A stretch of DNA of 64,000 nt from FEN-1297 sp963787005 (GCA_963787005.1 CAWBBX010000030.1:85282-149281), one strand, 5' to 3'; numbered from the stretch's first letter, positions 26,596 to 36,535 are shown. Notes: generated by a model from the letters alone, not told the origin. Program-made: numbers and translations.

Positions 26596-28014
26596 TTAGC
26601 TCCGTGCCTTTCTATACGTCGTGCCTTCTTTAGAATCCTGCAGAATAATTCCCAACTCTTTCAGCTCGTCGCGAATCTTATCGGCCAATGCGAAATTCTT
26701 TCCGGCCTTCGCTTCTGTTCTTAGTTTTATAAACAGCTCGACAAGATCGTTCTCCAGCGAAGCACCGCCTGAGGCAGACAGTTTTTCGAAATGCATAATT
26801 CCGAGTACCCCTTCGGCCGTTTTAAGGAGGAATTCTTTTACGTCCGTATAAAACTTAACGCTTATATTTTCATTAGCTGCTATCGCGCGGTTTGCCTCGC
26901 GGACAAAATCGAAGATAACCGCGGCTGCCTGGGGAGAGTTGAAATCGTCGTCCATGGCGCTCTCGAAATCGCCGTAGTATTTTTTGAAATCGAGTTCGGG
27001 ATCGGTTCCGACTTCTTTATTCTTATTTATTTCCTCTTCAACTTTTTCGGCTAGATTAAAGAGTTTCTCCAGTCCTTTTTCCGCGGATGAGAGAAGCTCT
27101 TCGCTGAAATTAAGCGGGCCGCCGTAGTGAGTCTGCGCGAAAGACATTCTTACAGCCTCTGCGGAGTACTTCTTTAAAATATCCCTTGCAGTAAAGAAGT
27201 TGCCGAGCGACTTAGACATTTTCTCGTCATTTATATTCAAAAAGCCGAAATGCATCCAGTAGTTGACGAACTTCTTCCCGTTCGCGGCCTCGCTCTGCGC
27301 AATCTCATTTTCATGATGAGGAAAGATTAAATCGTTGCCGCCGGCGTGAATATCGAACGTCTCGCCCAGATGCTTGCAGCTCATAGCAGAGCATTCTATA
27401 TGCCAGCCGGGTCTTCCTCTTCCCCAGGGACTCTCCCAGCTCGGCTCGCCTTCCTTAGCTTTCTTCCACAGAGAAAAATCGAGAGGGTTTTTCTTTTCTT
27501 CATTAATCTCTATCCTCGAACCCGATTCAAGCTCATCGGTTTTCTTTCCGCTCAGCCTTCCGTAATCCTTGAACTTGCCTACGTCGTAAAATACGTTTCC
27601 GTTAACGTTGTACGCAATACTCTTATCTTCCAATTTTTTCACCATCTTAATTATATCGTCCATATGCATAGTAGCTTTGGGAAAAACGTCAGCCTTTTTA
27701 ATTCCGAGCTTCACTATGTCTTCCATAAAAGCATCTATGTACTTTTCCGATACCGTCTTAGTATCTGTTTTTTCCTCAATAGACTTTTTAATGATCTTAT
27801 CGTCTACATCGGTCAGGTTCATAGCGTATTTAACTTTGTAGCCTTTGTACTCCAAATATTTTCTAATGATGTCTGCCATGATAAAAGAGCGGGCGTTGCC
27901 GATGTGGAAATAGTCGTACACCGTCGGCCCGCATACGTACATATGCACTACCGGCGGATTTATAGGTTTAAACTCTTCTTTTTTCTTCGTATACGTATTA
28001 TAAATAGTCAGCAT
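26596..28014 (-). CDS. cysS: Cysteinyl-tRNA synthetase
   Basis: Class I synthetase charging tRNA-Cys, 472 residues, full length. CGPTVYDYFHIGNARSF contains a zinc-ligand cysteine and the HIGH-equivalent HIGN; HIECSAMSCKHLG and HHENEIAQSEA complete the metal/active site; DEKMSKSLGNFF is the KMSKS loop. C-terminal DALR-like helical domain present. Stands alone. Confidence 0.96.
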   Translation of the reverse strand: MLTIYNTYTKKKEEFKPINPPVVHMYVCGPTVYDYFHIGNARSFIMADIIRKYLEYKGYKVKYAMNLTDVDDKIIKKSIEEKTDTKTVSEKYIDAFMEDIVKLGIKKADVFPKATMHMDDIIKMVKKLEDKSIAYNVNGNVFYDVGKFKDYGRLSGKKTDELESGSRIEINEEKKNPLDFSLWKKAKEGEPSWESPWGRGRPGWHIECSAMSCKHLGETFDIHAGGNDLIFPHHENEIAQSEAANGKKFVNYWMHFGFLNINDEKMSKSLGNFFTARDILKKYSAEAVRMSFAQTHYGGPLNFSEELLSSAEKGLEKLFNLAEKVEEEINKNKEVGTDPELDFKKYYGDFESAMDDDFNSPQAAAVIFDFVREANRAIAANENISVKFYTDVKEFLLKTAEGVLGIMHFEKLSASGGASLENDLVELFIKLRTEAKAGKNFALADKIRDELKELGIILQDSKEGTTYRKARS

Positions 28015-28151
28015 TTATATCCAATTTATTTTATTTAAAGTATTTTCAGGTGCAAGATAACCAATTTACAAGAGAATTTTAACAAGGAAATTTAATTAGC
28101 ATATGCGGCGTAAGTGATAGACATTTCATAATTACACGTGTACGATATTTC

Positions 28152-29087
28152 TTAGATTGTCCCGCTCTTAAGACTGACCACGGTTTGTCTCACCGCTTCC
28201 TCGTTCGATGTTGGTGTATAATTAATCTTCTTAACGAATTTGCTCGAATCAAAATAATAATCCCTGTCAAACTGGTAAAGCATCTCAACCATCTCTTTGA
28301 GGAGCGGGACAAACGGTCCCGATACTTTAAAGAGCCATGCGGGCAGAACCTTTACTGCGTCGGGCGCGTTCATTTCATCCGCGAACAATTTCACCCATTG
28401 TCTTCCCGTTAAAGCGTTCTTATCTACCGGAAGATTCCATACCTGGTTATACGCGTCCGGCGTGCTGCCTAATTTTGCGGTACCTTTGGCCAGATCGGGC
28501 ACATACCCCATCGAATGGATCACATCGGCATTGCAGAACCACTGCGCTTTCTTTCCCTTCTTCAGATTGTCGTAGACTATGTTCATCATTATGCTGTTCG
28601 CCTTGTCTGCGCTGAAGAAGTCGGGCGATCTCGCGATTATAGCGTCGAGCTTACCGCTTTCCGAATTATCAATTATATAGCTTTCAGCCTCGGCCCTAAT
28701 TTTCCCTTTAACACTAACCGGACTAACCGGAGAGCTTTCGGTTATATGTTTTACATTGTCGCCGCCTATCGCGTAAACATTGTCGAAGAACACCAGCTTC
28801 GATCCGTTTTTTATGCATGCGTCTACCACGTTCTTTATCAGCGGAGGCCATACCTTACGCCACACTTTTTTGCTGTACGGAAAACCCGCCGTTAAATAGC
28901 ACACCTCACTTCCCTCGACCGCCTTATACACGTTTTCTTTAACGGTAAGATCGGCGGGAAACAATTTATCCGCGTCATTAATTTTTTCAGGCTTTCTGCT
29001 TACAAGCCTGATCTCATCTGTATATTCCGTTAAAGCCTTGGCTAATTCTCTGCCGACGGCTCCGCCCGCTCCGAGTATCGTCTGCAT
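28152..29087 (-). CDS. NAD(P)-dependent epimerase/dehydratase-like protein
   Basis: About 311 residues, Rossmann fold. The dinucleotide motif is ILGAGGAVGRELAKAL at the N-terminus. Later segments, including SKLVFFDNVYAIGG, fit atypical or extended short-chain dehydrogenases. I start at the internal ATG at 29087, which has AAAGGA at 6 bases, instead of the ATG five codons upstream. The substrate is unknown. The SnoaL-like gene upstream could be cotranscribed. Confidence 0.82.
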   Translation of the reverse strand: MQTILGAGGAVGRELAKALTEYTDEIRLVSRKPEKINDADKLFPADLTVKENVYKAVEGSEVCYLTAGFPYSKKVWRKVWPPLIKNVVDACIKNGSKLVFFDNVYAIGGDNVKHITESSPVSPVSVKGKIRAEAESYIIDNSESGKLDAIIARSPDFFSADKANSIMMNIVYDNLKKGKKAQWFCNADVIHSMGYVPDLAKGTAKLGSTPDAYNQVWNLPVDKNALTGRQWVKLFADEMNAPDAVKVLPAWLFKVSGPFVPLLKEMVEMLYQFDRDYYFDSSKFVKKINYTPTSNEEAVRQTVVSLKSGTI

Positions 29088-29207
29088 ATTACATCCTTTC
29101 AATTTATAATTTACTCACGATGTCTATTAACCTTGTAATTAGTTTACACATTAAAATTACTCGTTCTGAGATATTCTAAACAATCTTTCCGGATCTATAA
29201 TATAATT

Positions 29208-29239
29208 CCCTTTGCGCCTTAGCGTCTCTGCGGTGAATA
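29208..29239. repeat. Interspersed ctttgcgccttagcgtctct repeat
   Basis: This tract ends at the stop codon of the adjacent SnoaL-like gene. It is a member of the family seen at 25625-25680 and 26561-26590. Confidence 0.55.
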
Positions 29240-29240
29240 A

Positions 29241-29630
29241 TCAAAACATACCGTTATCATGCGCAAACTTCTCCGGTATCGTCTGCAGCGTATCCCAATG
29301 CTCTACGATCTTCCCGTCATCATCGAAACGGAATATATCTATGCTCGCGTAATCCGGGAATCCCGGCCAGGTCTGGTAACAGTGAAGCACCACATAATTA
29401 TCTTCCGCTATCTCCCTCTTGAAGTAAACTTTCTTCCCGGGATATTTCTTTGATATATTCTCGAAATATTCTATGAAGCCCTTTTTGCCGTCGGGTACGT
29501 GCGGATTATGCTGAATGTACTCCGCTCCCGCATACTTTTCAATTGCTTCGGTGGGTTTATCGTCATTAAACATAAGAGAATAAAATGCTTTCGCGTTTTC
29601 TTTATTTCTTTGAAGCTTATCCGAACTCAT
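29241..29630 (-). CDS. SnoaL-like (NTF2-fold) protein
   Basis: A 129-residue protein of the SnoaL-like polyketide cyclase/aldol family: AKAFYSLMFNDDKPTEAI, YIQHNPHVPDGKKGFIEYF, then SIDIFRFDDDGKIVEHWD. Close relatives are annotated as predicted SnoaL-like enzymes without a demonstrated substrate. The start has GGAG. Soluble and probably independent. Confidence 0.85.
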   Translation of the reverse strand: MSSDKLQRNKENAKAFYSLMFNDDKPTEAIEKYAGAEYIQHNPHVPDGKKGFIEYFENISKKYPGKKVYFKREIAEDNYVVLHCYQTWPGFPDYASIDIFRFDDDGKIVEHWDTLQTIPEKFAHDNGMF

Positions 29631-29789
29631 AAATTCTCCGCTTTGTGATGATGTTGCTCCACGTCCGCACGTGGAAAAGTGAAAGATACTTCGCTTAATT
29701 TAAAAAAATTAAACGAATAAATTAAGGATTAGAACACAGTCCGGCCGATAAGCCTTATCCGAAGTTTTTATAAAACTGCCCGGTGCGGA

Positions 29790-30488
29790 TTACTTACGCA
29801 GATTGCGTTGTTTTGATCTCCATAGGCGCAGTGTTCCGGGCATGTCGTGCTTTTTAGGCGCGGCATAACTTCGCCTTTGCCTGGCTGCCCATAATGCTTT
29901 CGCCATAACTTCAAAACGGATAATAGCAACTTCATATATTACAAAGAGAAGAAAAGATGATATGCCTATAAATATTGCCGCGTTTACAAGGTACTCAAGC
30001 TTAAAATCTAAAAAGAGAATTATGTATGCCAGTATTATTCCCGCTGAAAATGAGGTAATGGAGTTGTTTGTTAGAAAGTACTGCGCTAGACATCTCTTCA
30101 AGTGCCCCTGAGTATCCTCGTTTTCATGGAGTTCAGCTAGAAGAATATACATCCCGTCGTATTCGCAATAAGGCTCAAGATCAAACTTTGTTTTGCCGCG
30201 GGGATCAATACCTTCGGCTATTTTTACTTTTCTTGTCTGCGGACCGAGCAGGTTCTTCTTAATCATTAGTTTTTCAAGAAGGATACCGAATGCCTGTGTT
30301 AATATCATAATTGTTATTGCAAAACCTGAAATAATCCAATCGTTCGATCCCTTTAAAAATTCAAAAAACGGCTGTGCAAGATTCGGATTGACGCTAATGC
30401 AGGCAAAGTACAAGCAGGTTATGGTGACGAGTCCCGGAATAACCATAGCCAGTGCAATCCAAAGAGATATACCTAAGAATGCTCCCAT
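29790..30488 (-). CDS. Hypothetical membrane protein
   Basis: A 232-residue protein I cannot assign. Two hydrophobic segments in the N-terminal third (about 5-30 and 52-72) and two in the C-terminal half (about 142-162 and 168-190) flank a cytosolic stretch of charged residues; the C-terminus is basic. The start follows GGGGGAG. It is divergent from the PAS kinase operon. Confidence 0.7.
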   Translation of the reverse strand: MGAFLGISLWIALAMVIPGLVTITCLYFACISVNPNLAQPFFEFLKGSNDWIISGFAITIMILTQAFGILLEKLMIKKNLLGPQTRKVKIAEGIDPRGKTKFDLEPYCEYDGMYILLAELHENEDTQGHLKRCLAQYFLTNNSITSFSAGIILAYIILFLDFKLEYLVNAAIFIGISSFLLFVIYEVAIIRFEVMAKALWAARQRRSYAAPKKHDMPGTLRLWRSKQRNLRK

Positions 30489-30872
30489 GGCTCCCCCTGT
30501 TATTTTTAATTTTTCATTACTCTTCGGTTAAGTTATCTCTAATTGAAACGAGGGAGGATAAAATAATGTTAAGCGTCTCATGATAGTCTCCCCAGGTTCT
30601 ATCTTTGAACAATCATATTGCGGATATAATTTATTCATAATGAAATAGACTTGCAAAATAAATGTTATCTAGCATAGTTAGTCCTTATTAATTAGGCTGG
30701 AAAAACGTTCACTGAATAACAGGTTTCTAAATTTAGGACCGCTCGGATTTAAGACGGCATGAATGCGGATCAAAAGTCATATTATTATTTTTATTTAAAT
30801 AATAATTCCATTTGATTCATAAAATATGAATCTATATATTCATCTGACTCACATCTTAGCGGATACCCTTAC
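30489..30872. other. Divergent intergenic region before the PAS kinase
   Basis: About 384 AT-rich bases, presumably with both promoters. I find no repeat or motif shared with other loci. Confidence 0.4.
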
Positions 30873-32546
30873 ATGACCCATTCTGAACAAGACCCGGAAA
30901 GGCTTCTGCAAAAACAGTTAGCCGATTACGCCAGGTTTCCCGAAATGAACCCGGGACCGGTGTGCCGCTTCGACAGAGACGGCAAGGTGCTGCTCGCCAA
31001 TAAGACCGCTCGGAACCTGTTCGGAGAAAAGGACCTCATCGGCGGAAGCTGGTTCGACATATGTCCCGGCTTTACTCCCGATATGTGGAAACTGGTACTG
31101 GAAACAAAAGATACACTATCTATAGAGGCCGACTTCGGCGAATCGTACATCCTATTCAGCTACGTTCTCCCGGAAGAGAGGGATCTGGTCTTTGCTTTCG
31201 GCACAGACGTTACGGACCGAAAAACAGCGGAGAAGGAACTCGCCGAGATAGCGCGGTTTCCGGATATGAATCCGGCTCCCGTTCTTCGCCTTGACCTTAA
31301 CGGCATCGTTCTGCTTGCTAATTCCGCCGCGCACGATGTCTTCGGAGTGGACCTCGAAGGAAAATGCTGGAAGGATATCTGTCCGGGCGTAAGCAACCAC
31401 GATATTTGGAGTGCGATTATTAAGGCCGCCGACGAGCCGTATTATATGGAAGCGCGTATCGGAGATAAAGTATTCATGTTCGCTCACCGCAGGGACACTC
31501 AGAGCGACCTTCTTTTCGCGTTCGGAGCGGACATTACGCAGAACAAGAAGACCGAACAAATATTGAGGCAGTCCGAAAAGATGGCCACTCTCGGAACTCT
31601 GGCAGCAGGAGTTGCGCACGAGCTCAATAATCCCGCCGCCGCGACCCGCAGAGCGGCCGAACAGATGAAGGAGACTTTCGCGAAGCTGGAAAGCGCTCAC
31701 CTTCATCTTAATACAATAGACTTTTCAGAAGCGGCCCGTGAAACTTTGACGAAGATAGAACGGAACGCGAGAGAACATGCGCTCAATCCCGAAAGTCTAG
31801 ACCCGATGACGAGATCGGATAAAGAGGCCGAGCTGGAAGACTGGCTCGAGGATCATGACATAGATGATACCTGGGAGCTTACGCCTCATCTTGTGGGACA
31901 AGGAATAGGTCCGGGAGAACTAACTGAATATTATAATCTTTTTAAAGAACCTGCCTTCAATGCGGTAGTAAGATGGTGCGCGTGTGTTTATCCCGTCTAT
32001 ACTTTGCTTAACGAGATCAACCAGGGTTCCGGGCGCATCTCGGAAATCGTAGGCGCTTTGAAGAATTATTCCTATCTCGGGCAGGCCCCGGTACAACTGA
32101 TAGACGTTCACGAGGGAATAGACAATACTCTCGTTATTCTGCGGAACAAATTAAAGGTGGGTATAAACGTAGTACGTAATTACGCAAAGGACCTCCCCCG
32201 CATCAGCGCGTACGCCAGCGAGCTTAACCAGGTATGGACCAACATACTGGACAACGCCGCCGACGCGATGAAAGGGAAAGGAGAAATACGAATCAATACA
32301 AGCAAGAACGGTGCGAACGTCGTGGTTGAAATTGAGGACAACGGCCCGGGAATTCCGAAAGAAATCCAAACCAGGATTTTCGATCCGTTCTTCACGACGA
32401 AAGAGCCGGGCAAGGGAACCGGTCTAGGACTCTCAACGAGTTACGGCATAATTACGGATAAACACAAAGGAAAAATTTCAGTCGCATCGAAACCCGGGAG
32501 CACCCGTTTTACTATTACGCTTCCTGTAGAACCGCCGAAGGCTTAA
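30873..32546 (+). CDS. Two-PAS sensor histidine kinase
   Basis: A 557-residue soluble kinase. Two tandem, mutually similar PAS domains (about 20-115 and 127-222; each begins ARFPxMNPxPV and ends with LxFAFGxDxT) precede the H-box TLGTLAAGVAHELNNPAA with phospho-acceptor H249. The region between H-box and ATPase is unusually long (about 150 residues, with EDWLEDHDIDDTWELTPHLV). The HATPase has NILDNAADAM, DNGPGIP and GTGLGLSTSYGI. No membrane segment, so it senses a cytosolic cue. The receiver/reductase gene follows by 24 bases and is its probable partner. Confidence 0.9.
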   Translation: MTHSEQDPERLLQKQLADYARFPEMNPGPVCRFDRDGKVLLANKTARNLFGEKDLIGGSWFDICPGFTPDMWKLVLETKDTLSIEADFGESYILFSYVLPEERDLVFAFGTDVTDRKTAEKELAEIARFPDMNPAPVLRLDLNGIVLLANSAAHDVFGVDLEGKCWKDICPGVSNHDIWSAIIKAADEPYYMEARIGDKVFMFAHRRDTQSDLLFAFGADITQNKKTEQILRQSEKMATLGTLAAGVAHELNNPAAATRRAAEQMKETFAKLESAHLHLNTIDFSEAARETLTKIERNAREHALNPESLDPMTRSDKEAELEDWLEDHDIDDTWELTPHLVGQGIGPGELTEYYNLFKEPAFNAVVRWCACVYPVYTLLNEINQGSGRISEIVGALKNYSYLGQAPVQLIDVHEGIDNTLVILRNKLKVGINVVRNYAKDLPRISAYASELNQVWTNILDNAADAMKGKGEIRINTSKNGANVVVEIEDNGPGIPKEIQTRIFDPFFTTKEPGKGTGLGLSTSYGIITDKHKGKISVASKPGSTRFTITLPVEPPKA

Positions 32547-32570
32547 GTTTTAAAATATTTAGAGGAAGCA

Positions 32571-34232
32571 ATGGCAAAACCAATAATATTAAGCGTGGAC
32601 GACGACCCCGAAGTTCTCGCCGCGATCGACCGGGACTTGCGGCAGCATTATAAAAGCGATTACCGCATCGTGAGAGCCAGCTCCGCAAAAATCGGACTGG
32701 ACACGGCCCAGCAGATAAAGCAGCGCGGAAATTCCATCGCTCTGTTTCTCGTAGATCAGAGGATGCCCGAAATGACCGGAACCGATTTTCTCAAGCAGGT
32801 CTGCAAACTTCACCCTGACTCGCGCAAGGTGCTGCTGACCGCTTACGCCGATACGGAGGCAGCTATCTCCAGCATAAACGATATAGGACTGGACCATTAT
32901 TTAATGAAGCCCTGGGATCCGCCGGAGCAGAAGCTTTATCCCGTGCTGGACGACCTGCTGACGGAATGGAAGATGAGGGTACGGCTGCCGTACGACGGAA
33001 TAAGGATCGCTGGCGCTCAATGGTCGGCAAACAGCTATAACGTAAAAGAATTTCTTTCTAGAAACCAGGTACCCTATCAATGGATAGACATAGACCAGGA
33101 CGAACCTACGCGCGAGCTTGTACTTTCGTTAACGGGAGATACAAACAAACTGCCGGTTGTATTTCTCAGCGACGGCTCGTACCTGGTGCAGCCTACACAG
33201 AACGAGATCGCGGAAAAAGTCGGGCTGCAGACACGCGCTAAGCTTCCGTTCTACGATCTGGTGATAATCGGCGGCGGTCCCGCCGGACTCGCGGTTGCAG
33301 TTTACGGCGGATCGGAGGGACTGCGCACTCTCCTTCTCGAGCAGAATGCACCCGGCGGACAGGCAGGCACCAGCTCGCGGATAGAAAATTACCTGGGCTT
33401 CCCGTCGGGAGTAACCGGGGCCGATCTTACCAACAGAGCCGTGGCGCAGGCGAAGAAATTCGGGGCAGAGATAGTAACGTCTCAAAACGTAGTAGGCATA
33501 CGAAGAGAAGATCCCTACCGTTACGTTCAGCTCGAGGACGGATCGGAGGTAGCCGCTTACTCCGTAGTTATCGCTACCGGTATGTCGGTCAGAACTCTTG
33601 AAGCCGGCGGCATCGAATCGCTTCTGGGGATAGGAGTTTATTACGGCGCCGCGATGACCGAAGCCGCGGGCTGCCGGGACAAGGAGATCTGCATTGTAGG
33701 CGGCGCAAACTCGGCGGGACAGGGAGCGATGTTCTTCTCCAAGTACGCTAAGAAAGTAACCGTGTTGATCAGAGCAAACGAACTCGGAATCGCGATGTCG
33801 CGCTATCTGGTCGACCGCATAAAAATCACACCGAACATTGAAGTGATATGCAGGGTAGAAGTTGTGGAAGTTGCCGGCAACAGAAAGGTTGAAAAAATAA
33901 CACTGAAGAATATCGATACCGATGAGGTTACTGAAATAAGTTCATCCGCTATGTTCATATTCATCGGAACAAAGCCGCATTCCGAGATGTTCGACGGCAT
34001 ACTTGAGAAGGACGAAAATGGCTTTATTCTGACAGGCTCGGATCTGCCGAAGTTAAACGGCAGACCGAAAGGCTGGAACCTCGACCGCGATCCGTTCATC
34101 TTCGAGACAAATATCCCGGGGGTATTCGCCGTGGGAGATGTCCGCTCGGGCGCCAACAGGCGGGTGGCGATGGCGGTCGGCGAAGGCTCTGCCAGCGTTT
34201 ACCTTGTACATAAGTACCTGGAGAGCGTTTAG
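32571..34232 (+). CDS. Receiver / thioredoxin-reductase-like flavoprotein fusion
   Basis: A 553-residue fusion. The receiver (1-130) has D10-D12, D62 in LFLVDQRMPE, T90 and K113 in LMKPW. A thioredoxin/glutaredoxin-like segment (about 144-218) lacks its CxxC (WSANSYNVKEFL). The flavoprotein part (about 225-553) has FAD motif GGGPAG (234-239), NADPH motif GGANSAGQ (377-384) and GVFAVGDVR, but the thioredoxin-reductase CxxC position reads YYGAAM. FAD and NADPH binding are expected; disulfide reduction is not. Phosphorylation by the upstream kinase may control flavin chemistry. Fusions of this kind are known; their role is not established. Confidence 0.9.
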   Translation: MAKPIILSVDDDPEVLAAIDRDLRQHYKSDYRIVRASSAKIGLDTAQQIKQRGNSIALFLVDQRMPEMTGTDFLKQVCKLHPDSRKVLLTAYADTEAAISSINDIGLDHYLMKPWDPPEQKLYPVLDDLLTEWKMRVRLPYDGIRIAGAQWSANSYNVKEFLSRNQVPYQWIDIDQDEPTRELVLSLTGDTNKLPVVFLSDGSYLVQPTQNEIAEKVGLQTRAKLPFYDLVIIGGGPAGLAVAVYGGSEGLRTLLLEQNAPGGQAGTSSRIENYLGFPSGVTGADLTNRAVAQAKKFGAEIVTSQNVVGIRREDPYRYVQLEDGSEVAAYSVVIATGMSVRTLEAGGIESLLGIGVYYGAAMTEAAGCRDKEICIVGGANSAGQGAMFFSKYAKKVTVLIRANELGIAMSRYLVDRIKITPNIEVICRVEVVEVAGNRKVEKITLKNIDTDEVTEISSSAMFIFIGTKPHSEMFDGILEKDENGFILTGSDLPKLNGRPKGWNLDRDPFIFETNIPGVFAVGDVRSGANRRVAMAVGEGSASVYLVHKYLESV

Positions 34233-34272
34233 ACCGGAATAATAAATCATAATGGAAAATACTAAACAGCTT

Positions 34273-35075
34273 TCATTTCGCGGCAACATCATATAATACT
34301 TTCCGGGCGTTTATCGGAAGCACCGGCCTGTAATTGTGATCGTATAATTTTTCCAATGCCGGCAATCTGGCCTGTGCGACATTTCCACCGGCGAGGCCAT
34401 TACAAACCATTTAACACCCTCGGAACAAGGCGGAGTAGTTAAGGAGCCGGAGTATCTGAAAGTCCTTTTATCCGTCGGCATCAGATCGCCGGGGTTAACG
34501 GGCGTCGGCAGCGTGTACTCTTCGTCTTGATTGAGAACGGAAGATCGGCGATGACCGGTTGATACCCATTGTTCTCGGCGCCTTCCTTTATTAACACGCC
34601 GATGACGGCAAGACCGCCGGCCGTATCTTTGTATACAAAATGAAATTCCGCCGGGAAATGTTTCCCGTTCACCGTGTGCTCGCTCAAAGAGTGATAATGA
34701 AATTGAAGCAGATCGTACCTATCTCCCTCAAATATTATATAATTTCCCGGAGCGGGGTCTGCCTGTATTGTGTGACCGTTATTTACAAGTTTAAAGATTA
34801 CCGGCTCGCTATGGATTTGAATATCGGGCAGATCGGATTTAACAGTGTTGTTTGTATCTATGTCTATCGGCGACTGATTTTTACCTGCCGCACCCACAGT
34901 TGTCTGAGCTTAATTCGCTCCAATGGGCCGGACCTGTTTCGCCCTCGTAGCTCCAGTGCGATTCGTGTCCGCTTGATTTACCCGCACCGGTCTTTTGCGA
35001 ACAGCTCAGTAAAAATAAAGGGAGAAATAATATTAATAAAATCGGCGCGGATTTACTGCTTAATACATTTTTCAT
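34273..35075 (-). pseudogene. Alpha-class carbonic anhydrase, three frameshifts
   Basis: A lipoprotein-type alpha carbonic anhydrase spread over three frames. Frame 1 (from 35075) has a lipobox-like LLSCS, then WSYEGETGPAHWSEL. Frame 2 has GKNQSPIDIDTNN, then LLQFHYHSLSEHTVNGK with zinc-ligand histidines. Frame 3 has SGSLTTPPCSEGVKW and the terminal LPINARKVLYDVAAK. Breaks lie near 34890-34905, 34534 and 34376-34381. All domains of a working CO2 hydratase are present, so consensus errors are as likely as true decay. Periplasmic if functional. Confidence 0.8.
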
Positions 35076-35251
35076 TTTCAGTTTCCCTTTAATTGATATT
35101 TTATTCGTCTGAAATGCTAGCATAAAGAGGGATGGATTAATAATATCGCTTAACTTTTTAATAAGCAATTAATATTTAAGAATAAAGTTATTAGTCTGTT
35201 CCCGCGCGACAATCAACCCCTTAAACTTAAGGATGAAGAGAAAGTAATTTT

Positions 35252-35470
35252 TTATCTCTTATGTTTAGATATTGAGCTTATCTTCAGAAATTTAAAAACG
35301 AAACATTTTCTTGTGATAACCATGTAGAGAGGCATTAAGGCGACGAGCGCGACTAGTATCCCGATAATGTTTCCGTGTATGCCGCCGAGGAAGAATAGTC
35401 CGAGTACAAGAAGTATAATCACCAAGACAGATCTAAAAAAAGCATCGATATTGCCTACGTTCTTCTCCAT
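35252..35470 (-). CDS. DUF2892 (YgaP-like transmembrane domain) protein
   Basis: A 72-residue protein with a 2-helix membrane hairpin: NVGNIDAFFRSVLVIILLVL, then GILVALVALMPLYMVITRKC. Members often accompany rhodaneses or sulfur metabolism, but none is adjacent here. The start has AAAGGAA. Confidence 0.85.
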   Translation of the reverse strand: MEKNVGNIDAFFRSVLVIILLVLGLFFLGGIHGNIIGILVALVALMPLYMVITRKCFVFKFLKISSISKHKR

Positions 35471-35515
35471 TTTTCTTTCCTTATAATTATGAAGAAATTC
35501 GTTTCGGGGTAATAA

Positions 35516-35965
35516 TTAGATATCTTTCTCAAAGCACACACTGTTTTCTACTTCCGCGTACTGTCCGTAATTAGGAATAATCTTATACCCGTTTTTCGTG
35601 TATACCGCTATCGCTTCCGGCTGCTTTTTCCCCGTTTCCAATATACACTTTTTATAAGATAATTCGGCGGCCCATTTTTCCAGCCCGGCAAGGACCTTTG
35701 TCGCGGTCCCCTTTCCCCTGTTCTCAGGCAAAGTATACATCCGCTTTACTTCAATAACACCAGGCTCGTATTCCTTTATCGCTCCGCAGGCGACAGGCTT
35801 TCCGTCTTCGTAAGCCACAACCGTGTGTTTAATCATATCAATCTTATTGTATTGAGCGTAAAAGGGATGTTCGTCGCCGTCCCTTTCAGCCAGCTCGGCG
35901 TCGAGAAGATTAACTAGATTGATGAAGTCGGGATTTGCGGAGTCTGTTCGTATTAAAGTAGTCAT
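35516..35965 (-). CDS. GNAT family N-acetyltransferase
   Basis: A 149-residue acetyltransferase with the coenzyme-A pyrophosphate loop RMYTLPENRGKGTATKVL and the preceding strand EPGVIEVKRMY. The C-terminal AVYTKNGYKIIPNYGQY completes the fold. Acceptor unknown. Cytosolic, single-domain. Confidence 0.9.
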   Translation of the reverse strand: MTTLIRTDSANPDFINLVNLLDAELAERDGDEHPFYAQYNKIDMIKHTVVAYEDGKPVACGAIKEYEPGVIEVKRMYTLPENRGKGTATKVLAGLEKWAAELSYKKCILETGKKQPEAIAVYTKNGYKIIPNYGQYAEVENSVCFEKDI

Positions 35966-36012
35966 AATTTATCGTAGAAGATTTTATCGTTAATTCCGGC
36001 TTGAAATACGGT

Positions 36013-36535
36013 CTATAGATAAAAATAATATCCGCCCTGCAAAAGTAATCTGGTTACCCGGAAATTGCCCGAGCCGTTGGCCATTGAGGCCTGGAGAAAT
36101 ATATTTGTCCAGTTTACCCTGTAGCTTAAACCGTAGTAAAAAGAATATATCGTGCTCGGGGAAATAGGTACACCACCGTATATAAAATTATATATTTGAG
36201 GGTCCTCGAGTTTCCTCCCGTAACAGTATCCTGCAATCAAACCGAAGCTCTGCTCAAAAGTGTTAACTTTATCAATCGGGTAAATTAATTCACCTGCACG
36301 CCGTAAGTATTGTCTATCCATATACCCGCACCAATACGATAGGAATAATTTGTTCTAATCCTGCCCGTAGCACCGAACATACTGAACCGGACTTCCGGTA
36401 ATTATTCCCCACCTCTCATCCCGAAGTCTGCAGGGAATCAGTTTGAGAATACGCGGTGCATGAAAATAATAAAACGGCGAGAAAATATATATTATGACTT
36501 TTTAATTTGATGATATTAGTATTCTCCCGTTTCAT
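36013..36535 (-). pseudogene. Outer-membrane beta-barrel protein, frameshifted
   Basis: The minus strand from an ATG at 36535 gives a signal peptide (YFLAVLLFSCTAYSQ) that soon stops. The continuing barrel sequence appears in other frames: FSMFGATGRIRTNYSYRIG, then GAGIWIDNTYGVQVN, then (from about 36290) YPIDKVNTFEQSFGLIAGY and a C-terminal LLQGGYYFYL, typical of small OMP barrels ending in an aromatic residue. At least three frame changes (36390-36440, 36290). No family assigned. Confidence 0.6.

Noticed and set aside
27346..28038. Plus-strand 230-codon frame
   Set aside because: Antisense to cysS, whose identity is certain.
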